Source: W0P28-013 sp963593685 (lineage in GTDB: Bacteria > Bacteroidota > Bacteroidia > Bacteroidales > Paludibacteraceae). Taken from it: 12,439 nucleotides of DNA. The position numbers and the translations under genes were made by a program. This document shows positions 6,660-12,439 of this stretch, piece by piece. The stretch's first letter is position 1; the number at the start of each line of letters is the position of its first letter. The DNA lies in contig CAVBBP010000065.1 of the NCBI GenBank assembly GCA_963593685.1, positions 1 to 12,439 of the forward strand, in the 5' to 3' direction. Under the pieces are notes generated by a model. The model saw only the letters and a program-made list of their open reading frames with translations. It made no database searches and had not been told where the DNA came from.

Positions 6660-7766
6660 ATGAACAAACAGTTGGACATATTTGGTAATGCTGTTTGCGC
6701 ATCAGTGCCTCAAACGGAAGGAATTAAGTATACTGGTTCTAAATTGAAAATTTTGCCTTATATGTTGCGGATGATATCTGGTTTGGATATACACTCCGCA
6801 TTAGACGCATTTTCTGGCACTACAAGAGTTGCACAAGCATTTTCACAAATAGGTTTTGACACTACGGCTAATGATACATCAGAGTGGTCGCAGGTCTTTG
6901 GTACATGCTATTTGTTGGCAAATAAATCTGACAATTATTATCAATCAATTATTAATGAGTTAAACTCTTTACCTGGCTATAAAGGTTGGTTTTCAGAGTA
7001 TTATGGTAGCGATAATCCAGCGGGAAAACGCCCCTTCCAATTGAAAAATACCATGCGACTTGATGCTATTCGTGATAGGATAGAGCAGTTGAAACTGTCG
7101 TGGGAAGATAAAAGTGTACTATTGACTAGTTTGATATTTGCGATGGATTCCGTGGATAATACACTCGGGCATTATGCTGCTTATTTGTCAGGGTGGTCTT
7201 CTCGGTCATATAAGGATATTTGTCTAAAATTACCCCATCGCTTTCCCATTAAAACAAAAAATCAAGTTCTGAAAGAGGATGCGTTCAAAGCAGTAGAAAA
7301 TTATCATGATCTTGTTTATTTTGATCCACCATATGGTTCTAATAACGAAAAGATGCCTCCAAGCAGAGTACGATATGCCGCATACTATCATATTTGGAAA
7401 ACCATTGTTCTAAATGACAAACCTATTTTATTTGGAAAAGCCAACCGAAGGGAGGATACTAGGGATAACATTTCACCATCCATTTTTGAAGAGTATAAAA
7501 AAAATGAAGATGGAAATTTTATTGCAATGCAAGCAATCAAAGATTTGATTGAAAAAACCAATGCACACTATATACTCCTTTCGTATGGTTCAGGTGGGCG
7601 TGCAACAAAACAAGAATTGTATGACATTATTCATTCTTACGGTAAGTTAATTGAAGCACAAGAAATTGATTACAAACAAAATGTAATGAGCAATATGCGT
7701 TGGACAAACGAATGGGTTACAACAGATAATGCATATAAAGAGTACTTGTTCCTAATGGAAAAATGA
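6660..7766 (+). CDS. DNA adenine-N6 methyltransferase, D12 (Dam-like) class
   Basis: 368 residues. S-adenosylmethionine-dependent methylation of adenine in the recognition site protects host DNA from the preceding nuclease. The motif order is that of the D12 or alpha group: motif X KYTGSK (23-28), motif I DAFSGTTRVAQ (49-59), an ND at 71-72 where this class often has an acidic residue binding the cofactor ribose, a long target-recognition region (about 85-200), then the catalytic motif IV YFDPPYGSN (220-228). The conserved-looking stretch NEKMPPSRVRYAAYYHIW (229-246) follows motif IV. Length is above that of solitary Dam (about 280), consistent with a larger recognition domain. The gene is AT-rich like the nuclease gene and unlike its host neighbours. 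The stop is one base before the next ATG. Sequence specificity cannot be deduced. Confidence 0.9.
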   Translation: MNKQLDIFGNAVCASVPQTEGIKYTGSKLKILPYMLRMISGLDIHSALDAFSGTTRVAQAFSQIGFDTTANDTSEWSQVFGTCYLLANKSDNYYQSIINELNSLPGYKGWFSEYYGSDNPAGKRPFQLKNTMRLDAIRDRIEQLKLSWEDKSVLLTSLIFAMDSVDNTLGHYAAYLSGWSSRSYKDICLKLPHRFPIKTKNQVLKEDAFKAVENYHDLVYFDPPYGSNNEKMPPSRVRYAAYYHIWKTIVLNDKPILFGKANRREDTRDNISPSIFEEYKKNEDGNFIAMQAIKDLIEKTNAHYILLSYGSGGRATKQELYDIIHSYGKLIEAQEIDYKQNVMSNMRWTNEWVTTDNAYKEYLFLMEK

Positions 7767-7767
7767 A

Positions 7768-9336
7768 ATGCGAACAAAAATATTACAGCATATTTTCCTT
7801 ATTCTCTTCGCGGCCTTTTCGCTGTCGGCGCAAGGCGAACCCCGTTTGGTGGTGGTGGTGGCTATCGATGGACTGCAACCGAACCATCTTGCGGCACTGG
7901 CGCACAAGTTCGACAAGGGCGGCTTGCGTCTGCTCGACGAGGGACTTGCGCTGCCCACAGCCTATTGCAACTATCTCAACGGCGGTTCGGCGACCGACTA
8001 CGCCTCGCTGATGACAGGCAGTGTGCCGTTCTATCACGGCATTATCGGCGCGCAGCGTTACGATGTGGTGGAGGACGACCTCGTACCGATTTTTCACGAT
8101 GGACGATTTCATGGCATCAACAGCAATTTGAGCCTCTCGCCGCGACAGATGGCGACCACCACGCTGTCCGATGTTATCAAACTTACCGACGATGGCTGTC
8201 GCTCGTATGCCATTGCGCTCGATGCCGACCACGCACTCGCTTTTGGGGCGCATACGGCCGATGCCGCCGTCTGGCTCGACAACGAGACGGGGCGCCTTGC
8301 CACTACCGATTTCTACGGACGCGGTTTGCCAGCGTGGGCGGCCAAAGTGAACCAAAGCCACGCCATCGACAACTATCTGCTCTACGAATGGCGACCGCTC
8401 TACGACATTGGTACCTACCGCAATGCGCCTCTGTCGGCCGACAAACAACTTTTTGCGAAGCCCGATGCCAGCCAAACGCTCGCCCAGCAGGTCTATCGGT
8501 TCAAACATTCGCCGTTTGTCAATACACTGATGAAAGATTTGGCAATCCGTGCCTTGCGCGACGAAAAATTGGGACTCGATTCGCGCCTCGATTTTCTGAT
8601 GGTGGAATTTTCGGTGAAACTGCCTAACGAGCAGGGGAGTACCTTCCTATCTGCCGAAAAGGAGGACATCTATCTGCGGCTCGATAAGGATTTGCGGCTC
8701 TTTCTCGATGCCATCGATTTGAGCGTCGGGCTCGACAATACGCTGATTCTTTTTGTGGGCAGCAGCAACGAAAACGATGCGCTGCGCCGCCTGTCGAAAG
8801 CGCAAGTGCAGAACGGTCAGTTCAACGCGCGGCGTGCCATGGCGCTGCTCAACTCGTATCTGATGGCCATCTACGGACAAGGTCGCTATGTGAGCGGTTA
8901 CGCCGCCCGCAACATCTATCTGAACAAAACTTTTATCGACAAGCAAAAAATCGATTGCCACGAGCTGGAACGCCATGTGGCGCAGTTTATGACCGAATTT
9001 CAGGGCGTTCACAATGCCTACACTTCGGACGAAATAAAGCACGCGCCCACTTGCAGCACCGACGAACTCGCCAAAATTCACAACAGCGCATTCAAAAACG
9101 CTTGCGGCGATGTGGTTTTCACGCTCTTGCCTGGCTGGGTCGAGGTGAACGACCGCAACGAACCCATCGGCGTGTCGAGCCGGCAGAGTGTAACGCTACC
9201 AATCTACATTGTGGGCGGCGGCGTACCGAAAAAAACTATCACCAACGTCTTTGTAGTCGATATTGTCCCCACGCTCTGCACCCTGCTGCAACTGCCCCTC
9301 CCCAACGGCTGCACAGGCCGCCCCTTGGTCTATTGA
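7768..9336 (+). CDS. Secreted alkaline-phosphatase-superfamily protein (PafA-like), probably catalytically degenerate
   Basis: 522 residues with a signal peptide (about 1-21, cut near LSAQG). The fold is that of the type I phosphodiesterase/alkaline phosphatase family: strand VVVVAIDGL (28-36) with metal ligand D34, nucleophile region NGGSATDYASLMTG (71-84) with T76, SVPFYHGIIG (85-94), and GAHTADAAVWLD (160-171), which aligns with the A(G)H...AYWFD segment of PafA. The expected STDxxGH ligands are replaced by SVKLPNEQG (282-290). The expected TADHG is replaced by FVGSSNEND (329-337). The third His near the C-terminus (before the VPIxxxGxG strand) is absent in SSRQSVTLPIYIVGGG. The K-x-R phosphate clamp appears as DADH (152-155). 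The protein may therefore bind rather than hydrolyse phosphoesters. It is the last gene of the plus-strand series and, given its GC-rich codons, a host gene. Confidence 0.82.
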   Translation: MRTKILQHIFLILFAAFSLSAQGEPRLVVVVAIDGLQPNHLAALAHKFDKGGLRLLDEGLALPTAYCNYLNGGSATDYASLMTGSVPFYHGIIGAQRYDVVEDDLVPIFHDGRFHGINSNLSLSPRQMATTTLSDVIKLTDDGCRSYAIALDADHALAFGAHTADAAVWLDNETGRLATTDFYGRGLPAWAAKVNQSHAIDNYLLYEWRPLYDIGTYRNAPLSADKQLFAKPDASQTLAQQVYRFKHSPFVNTLMKDLAIRALRDEKLGLDSRLDFLMVEFSVKLPNEQGSTFLSAEKEDIYLRLDKDLRLFLDAIDLSVGLDNTLILFVGSSNENDALRRLSKAQVQNGQFNARRAMALLNSYLMAIYGQGRYVSGYAARNIYLNKTFIDKQKIDCHELERHVAQFMTEFQGVHNAYTSDEIKHAPTCSTDELAKIHNSAFKNACGDVVFTLLPGWVEVNDRNEPIGVSSRQSVTLPIYIVGGGVPKKTITNVFVVDIVPTLCTLLQLPLPNGCTGRPLVY

Positions 9337-9430
9337 CTAGACTTTTGTGCGCGACTTTAATTTCCTAATTATTTGACCCTTAATTAGTTGATTGTTTGTA
9401 GATTTGGTTGTTTGTTGATTTGATTTTCTT
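9337..9430. other. AT-rich spacer after the phosphatase-like gene
   Basis: No gene is seen. There is a loose TTGATTG/TTTGTTG repeat character at about 9383-9425, resembling the octamer tracts elsewhere in the window but less regular. It leads into the inverted-repeat element at 9431. Confidence 0.6.
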
Positions 9431-9578
9431 TCATTGCTGTCCGCTAAAAGTTTTTGTGAGGTAAAAATCAGGGCTGGATTCCTTGTTTGGAATTCAGCCC
9501 TTTTGGGTTATCTTTGGATTGCAAAAATAAAAAACGATAACCATAAGCAAAAGTACACATTTTAGCGGACAGCAATGA
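9431..9578 (-). mobile_element. 148-bp inverted-repeat element, probable deletion derivative of an insertion sequence (MITE-like)
   Basis: The element is bounded by a perfect 19-bp inverted repeat: TCATTGCTGTCCGCTAAAA at 9431-9449 and its reverse complement at 9560-9578. Read on the minus strand from the right end, it holds a promoter-like TACTTTTG just inside the end, a second TATTTTTG box, a 7-bp inverted pair GGTTATC/GATAACC (9507-9542 region), and then a strong hairpin with a T-rich tail (9471-9500) near the far end. This is the order end, promoter, terminator, end, as if a transposase gene had been removed. There is no open frame of useful size and no clear target duplication. An IS4-like parent is a guess from the end sequence. 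Confidence 0.6.
9471..9504. terminator. Hairpin terminator inside the inverted-repeat element
   Basis: GGGCTGGATTCC (9471-9482), loop TTGTTT, GGAATTCAGCCC (9489-9500): a 12-bp stem with one G-T pair. TTTT follows on the plus strand and TGATTTTTACC on the minus strand, so it could stop transcription in both directions. Confidence 0.65.
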
Positions 9579-9586
9579 TTAGAAGC

Positions 9587-9622
9587 AAACAAGAGAGAGC
9601 CTTGCGGTTCTCTCTTGTTTTT
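9587..9622. terminator. Bidirectional intrinsic terminator between converging genes
   Basis: A long stem from ACAAGAGAGAGCC (9589-9601), loop TTGC, and GGTTCTCTCTTGT (9606-9618), with one G-T pair and further A-T pairs at the base. Five T follow on the plus strand, and TTTGCTTC on the minus strand. It lies 9 bases past the aminopeptidase P stop and would end both converging transcripts. Confidence 0.85.
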
Positions 9623-9630
9623 GTGCTTGG

Positions 9631-11409
9631 TTACAGTGGCAATGTCTTGTTGCGCAGCCACGCCTTTTCGTTGTCGGCGAGGTGTGGCGACAGCCGCTCA
9701 TAAACCGTTTGGTGGTAGTGGTTGAGCCAAGCAATTTCGTCGTCGGTCATTAGCGTGCGGTCGAGGGCGGTGGTGTCGAATGGGAAGAGCGTCAGCACCT
9801 CGAATCCGAGAAAGCGGCCGAACTCGTTGGCTTCCACTTCGCGTACCGTTACCAGATTTTCGTGGCGTATGCCGTATTCGCCAGCGATATAAACGCCCGG
9901 CTCGTTGCTGATAACCATGCCTGGCTCGAGGCGCGTGGGGTTGTTGTCGGTGCGAATGCTCTGCGGTCCTTCGTGGTCGCCAAGAAAATGCCCAACGCCG
10001 TGGCCCGTGCCGTGTCCGTAACTCAAACCGTTTTGCCACAGAAATTGCCGCGCCAAAATGTCGATTTGGTTGCCGCGCGTGCCGTATGGGAAGCGTGCTT
10101 GCGCCAGTGCGATGTGTCCTTTCAGCACCAGCGTGTAGTCGCGTTTTTGCTTGGGCGTAGTGGCTCCCAGCGGAATGGTGCGCGTGATGTCGGTGGTGGC
10201 ATCGTAGAACTGCGCGCCGCTGTCGAGCAGCAGAAAATTCTCCGTTTTCAGCGGTACATCGCTTTCGGGCGTGGAACTGTAATGCACAATCGCGCCGTGG
10301 TCGGCGTAGCCCGCAATCGTCCCGAAACTTTCGGTAACGAAATTCTCCTGTTCGGTACGGAACTCGTGCAGTTTGTCGATGACGCTCAATTCCGTTTCGT
10401 GGCCTGCTGGAACGGCCTTTTCGAGCCACATCACGAAGCGTGTGAGCGCAACGCCATCTTTTATCATCGCACGGCGAAAACCGTCGAGTTCCACCTCGTT
10501 TTTCACGCATTTCATGGTGAATACAGGCGACGCAAAATCGATTGTTTGGCACGCTTTCGGCACGGCTTGATAGAGCGCGTAGTTCACCTTGCTGAAGTCC
10601 AGTCCGATGCGCTGCTCGGCGGGTTGCGCTTGCAGATAGGCGGTAACAGCGTCGTACGGCTGTGTTTCGACACCGATTTCGTGCAGATAGTTCGCCATTT
10701 TTTGGTCAATCTTGTCGCTGTCGATAAAAAGCACAACTTTTTCGGCCTCGACTGCCACAAAAGCGATTGCCACAGGGTTGTAGGCGATGTCGCTGCCGCG
10801 CATATTGAGCAACCACGCCGCATCGTCGAGCGCGGTGAATAGCGTCAGGTTGATCTGTTTGGCGGCCATCGCTTGGCGCACAGCGGCTATTTTGTCGGTT
10901 GCAGCGCGACCAGCATATTGCAGCGGCAGCGCGTATATTTTGTCTTTCGGCAGAGTCGGGCGGTCGCTCCAAACTTGTGCTATCAGGTCATGGCGCGTGT
11001 CGAGCGTGAGGCCGTGTTCGGTCAGTTCGTTGCGCAGTGCGTGCAGGTCGTTCACCGAAAACATGGCGGCATTCACAGCCACCGTTGCGCCCATGTCGAG
11101 CGTCTGTCCCAGCCATTCGGCGATAGTTGGCGTGCCAATTTCGCCATCTTTTTGCAGCGTAAGCCCCGACGCTTTCAGTTGCTCGGCGGCTTGCAAAAAA
11201 TAGCGCGAATCTGTCCAAAGGCAACCGCCATCGGTAGTGATAACCGCCGTGCCAGCCGACCCCGAAAAGCCAGAAACCCATTTGCGCTCCTGCCAATGTT
11301 CGGCCACATATTCGCTCCCGTGCGGATCGACGCTAGGAACGACCACAGCCGCAATTCCCTGTTGTACCATCAGGCGACGCAATGCCGCCAATCGTTCATT
11401 TATCCCCAT
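9631..11409 (-). CDS. Aminopeptidase P family protein (Xaa-Pro aminopeptidase, M24B)
   Basis: 592-residue cytosolic metallopeptidase that removes an N-terminal residue preceding proline. It has the three-domain layout of the long aminopeptidase P (XPNPEP1-like) branch: two creatinase-type N-terminal domains (about 5-150 and 155-295) and a pita-bread catalytic domain (about 300-535), then a C-terminal extension. Metal ligands are D396 (LLLDSGAQ), D407 (TTDITRT), H470 (GTGHGVGHF), E503 (SNEPGVY) and E517 (RHENLVTV). Their spacing of 11, 63, 33 and 14 residues is nearly that recalled for human XPNPEP1, and H479 in DHEGP is the usual second His. The ATG at 11409 follows a good Shine-Dalgarno sequence, AAGGAG (11418-11423). 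Its own -7 box lies upstream and a strong terminator follows, so it appears to be transcribed alone. Together with PepT it suggests active peptide breakdown. Confidence 0.95.
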   Translation of the reverse strand: MGINERLAALRRLMVQQGIAAVVVPSVDPHGSEYVAEHWQERKWVSGFSGSAGTAVITTDGGCLWTDSRYFLQAAEQLKASGLTLQKDGEIGTPTIAEWLGQTLDMGATVAVNAAMFSVNDLHALRNELTEHGLTLDTRHDLIAQVWSDRPTLPKDKIYALPLQYAGRAATDKIAAVRQAMAAKQINLTLFTALDDAAWLLNMRGSDIAYNPVAIAFVAVEAEKVVLFIDSDKIDQKMANYLHEIGVETQPYDAVTAYLQAQPAEQRIGLDFSKVNYALYQAVPKACQTIDFASPVFTMKCVKNEVELDGFRRAMIKDGVALTRFVMWLEKAVPAGHETELSVIDKLHEFRTEQENFVTESFGTIAGYADHGAIVHYSSTPESDVPLKTENFLLLDSGAQFYDATTDITRTIPLGATTPKQKRDYTLVLKGHIALAQARFPYGTRGNQIDILARQFLWQNGLSYGHGTGHGVGHFLGDHEGPQSIRTDNNPTRLEPGMVISNEPGVYIAGEYGIRHENLVTVREVEANEFGRFLGFEVLTLFPFDTTALDRTLMTDDEIAWLNHYHQTVYERLSPHLADNEKAWLRNKTLPL

Positions 11410-11444
11410 TGCAAAATCTCCTTTTCGATAGTTTTTTGTGAGTG

Positions 11445-11452
11445 CAAAGATA
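11445..11452 (-). promoter_or_regulatory. -7 promoter element for aminopeptidase P
   Basis: TATCTTTG on the minus strand is an exact TAnnTTTG match, giving a leader of about 30 bases that includes AAGGAG. The repeat tract of GT(N)nAAA units begins immediately upstream of it, so the -33 region lies inside the repeats. Confidence 0.7.
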
Positions 11453-11560
11453 GAAATTTAGTGTGAAAGTTAGAAAGTGTATAAAGTGGAAAGTGTGTAA
11501 AGTTGAAAGTTTATAAAGTGTGTAAAGTGTGTAAAGTTCATAAAGTGCGAATATTGCAAA
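11453..11560. repeat. Degenerate 7-9 bp tandem repeats upstream of the aminopeptidase P promoter
   Basis: About ten imperfect units of the form GT(N)2-4AAA, for example GTGTGTAAA, GTTTATAAA, GTGTATAAA and GTTGAAA, run from about 11460 to 11550. A similar GTTTATAAAGTTGAAAGT stretch lies at 2163-2190. On the minus strand the repeat translates as LYTLYT-like sequence, but this is repeat artefact, not a gene. Confidence 0.75.
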
Positions 11561-11589
11561 CATTCGATCATTCAATGATTGCATTGTAG

Positions 11590-11615
11590 GGACGCACTGC
11601 GTGCGTCCGTTTTTT
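11590..11615. repeat. REP-like palindrome with 8-bp stem
   Basis: GGACGCAC-TGC-GTGCGTCC (11590-11608) is a perfect hairpin, followed on the plus strand by G and six T. It looks like a terminator in the plus direction, yet no plus-strand gene lies upstream of it in this spacer. A dispersed palindromic repeat is therefore more likely. Confidence 0.6.
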
Positions 11616-11713
11616 GTTGATTTGCAGATTTGGTGTTAATCCATTTAATTTGAAATTCTGAAATTTGAAATCTGAAATTGCGGCTTTGCCGCATCATTTC
11701 TCACTTCTCACTT
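11616..11713. repeat. Repeat module behind slyD (AT-rich run, GCGGC hairpin, GTGAGAA tail)
   Basis: This contains a TTTGAAATTCTGAAATTTGAAA-type run (about 11649-11679), the hairpin GCGGC-TTT-GCCGC at 11680-11692, and on the minus strand AGAAGTGAGAAATGAT just behind the slyD stop. The same three modules stand in the same order behind the porin gene at 46-136. No other content is seen. Confidence 0.75.
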
Positions 11714-12262
11714 TTAATTGCATCCTCCTTCGCAGCCTTCGCAGCAGGAGCCGCCGCAGTTGCCACAGCCGCAACCGCCCGACATGGCGCGCAAATCTTC
11801 TTCGGTAGGCTCGTGCACATCGAGTACAGTGCCTTTGAAATAGAGGTCTTCGCCCGACAGTGGGTGGTTCAAATCGACTTTGACGGCCTCGGGCTTCACC
11901 TCCACCACCTCGGCGTTGATGCGCTGACCTTCGCTATCGACCAGCGGCACAATGGCACCGGGATAAACGCCTTTTTCGTCGATTTTGCCGTCGATTTCAA
12001 AAATTTTGCGTGGCAGGTCGATAACGCTCTCGTCGTCGTATTCGCCGTAAGCATCGGCGCAGGGAATCATAAAGTCGAACGCATCGCCCGCCGCGAGTTC
12101 CGCCAAATTTTCTTCAAATTTTGGCAGCATCATGCCAATGCCATAAAAGAATTTCAGCGGTTGCCCGTTTTGAGTCTCCTCCATCAATTCCATGCTGCCG
12201 TCGTCGTTTTTCACATACAATTTGTATTCGACCGACACAAGTAAGTTGTTTGCAATTTTCAT
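11714..12262 (-). CDS. slyD: SlyD-type FKBP peptidyl-prolyl cis-trans isomerase
   Basis: 182-residue cytosolic foldase and chaperone. The split FKBP domain covers about 1-70 and 122-152 (SVEYKLYV, FFYGIGMMLPKFEENLAELAAGD with the GxGxxxPxxExxL signature, and NHPLSGEDLYFKGTVLDV). The insert-in-flap chaperone domain lies between (about 72-120, starting DAYGEYDDESV). The last 20 residues hold seven Cys (164, 166, 169, 173, 174, 177, 181) among Gly, with no His, whereas the E. coli SlyD tail mixes His and Cys. A metal-binding role for the tail is expected from the family and not shown here. The ATG at 12262 is preceded by an A/T-rich leader containing four GTTGATNN octamers; no Shine-Dalgarno sequence is seen. 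Confidence 0.93.
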   Translation of the reverse strand: MKIANNLLVSVEYKLYVKNDDGSMELMEETQNGQPLKFFYGIGMMLPKFEENLAELAAGDAFDFMIPCADAYGEYDDESVIDLPRKIFEIDGKIDEKGVYPGAIVPLVDSEGQRINAEVVEVKPEAVKVDLNHPLSGEDLYFKGTVLDVHEPTEEDLRAMSGGCGCGNCGGSCCEGCEGGCN

Positions 12263-12439
12263 AATTTTATTTTTAAGTTGATAAGTTGATTGGTTGATGA
12301 GTTGATTAGTTTAACGCATGACAGATGGTCAGCGAGGTTTAATTTCTGGTTTCTAGTTGTTTTTTGCCTCGCAAAGATTTTTTCTCCGCTCGGCATTGCT
12401 CAAACGAGTTTGGCACTGCTCTCGCTTGTCGAAAAAATT
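12263..12439. other. slyD upstream region with octamer repeats
   Basis: No gene is visible up to the window edge. Four octamers GTTGATNN lie at 12277-12308, within the probable 5' leader of slyD. Further up, a GC-richer block with short inverted pairs (such as CAAAC/GTTTG at about 12401-12412) resembles dispersed intergenic repeats of Bacteroidales. Confidence 0.55.
12372..12379 (-). promoter_or_regulatory. Possible -7 element for slyD
   Basis: AATCTTTG on the minus strand differs from TAnnTTTG by its first base. It would give a leader of about 100 bases containing the octamer repeats. No better match is seen nearer the start. Confidence 0.35.

Noticed and set aside
9698..10842. Alternative frames inside the aminopeptidase P gene (284 and 326 codons)
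   Set aside because: Arg/His/Ala-rich shadows; no motif, and the true frame has all five metal ligands.
11396..11584. 62-codon minus-strand frame with LYTLYT repeats
   Set aside because: Its sequence is only the translation of the GT(N)nAAA tandem repeats and it overlaps the aminopeptidase P promoter.
11590..11615. Terminator for slyD or aminopeptidase P
   Set aside because: The T-run is on the plus strand, whereas both flanking genes are on the minus strand, and no T-run follows the hairpin in that direction.

Overview
The window reads as chromosome from a member of the Bacteroidetes, most likely the order Bacteroidales. Four genes are preceded by the Bacteroides-type -7 box TAnnTTTG (TATCTTTG, TATTTTTG, TACTTTTG, TATCTTTG). 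Shine-Dalgarno sequences are mostly weak or absent, a Porin_O_P-type outer-membrane porin is present, and the AT-rich intergenic DNA carries period-7 and period-8 repeats of a kind common in this phylum. Genus and species cannot be read from the sequence. No rRNA, tRNA or CRISPR array was seen.

Layout. Minus strand, 137-1986: a HAD-IA phosphatase and a Porin_O_P porin whose start and stop codons overlap (ATGA). Then a 337-base repeat-rich spacer. Minus strand, 2324-4422: a Pr6Pr-like six-helix membrane protein followed 2 bases later by an ATP-dependent RNA ligase of the DRB0094/Rnl5 type. A short divergent promoter region (4423-4565) separates this pair from the plus-strand genes: pepT (tripeptidase), a probable type II restriction endonuclease, its adenine-N6 methyltransferase, and a secreted alkaline-phosphatase-superfamily protein (4566-9336). 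These four are packed with gaps of 2, 10 and 1 bases. The two restriction-modification genes are clearly more AT-rich than their neighbours and look like a transferred cassette fitted exactly between two host genes. A convergent spacer (9337-9630) holds a 148-bp element with perfect 19-bp inverted ends, probably a deleted insertion sequence, and a strong bidirectional terminator. Minus strand, 9631-12262: an M24 aminopeptidase P and a SlyD-type peptidyl-prolyl isomerase with a cysteine-rich tail, separated by a 304-base spacer of repeats and hairpins.

Functional picture. Most genes are housekeeping or peripheral metabolism: peptide breakdown (PepT, aminopeptidase P), protein folding and metal handling (SlyD), sugar-phosphate hydrolysis (HAD) and outer-membrane transport (porin). 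The points deserving attention are the RNA ligase paired with a membrane protein, a restriction enzyme with no familiar family signature, a phosphatase-fold protein that has lost most of its metal ligands, the 148-bp element, and short sequence modules recurring directly after the stop codons of unrelated genes.
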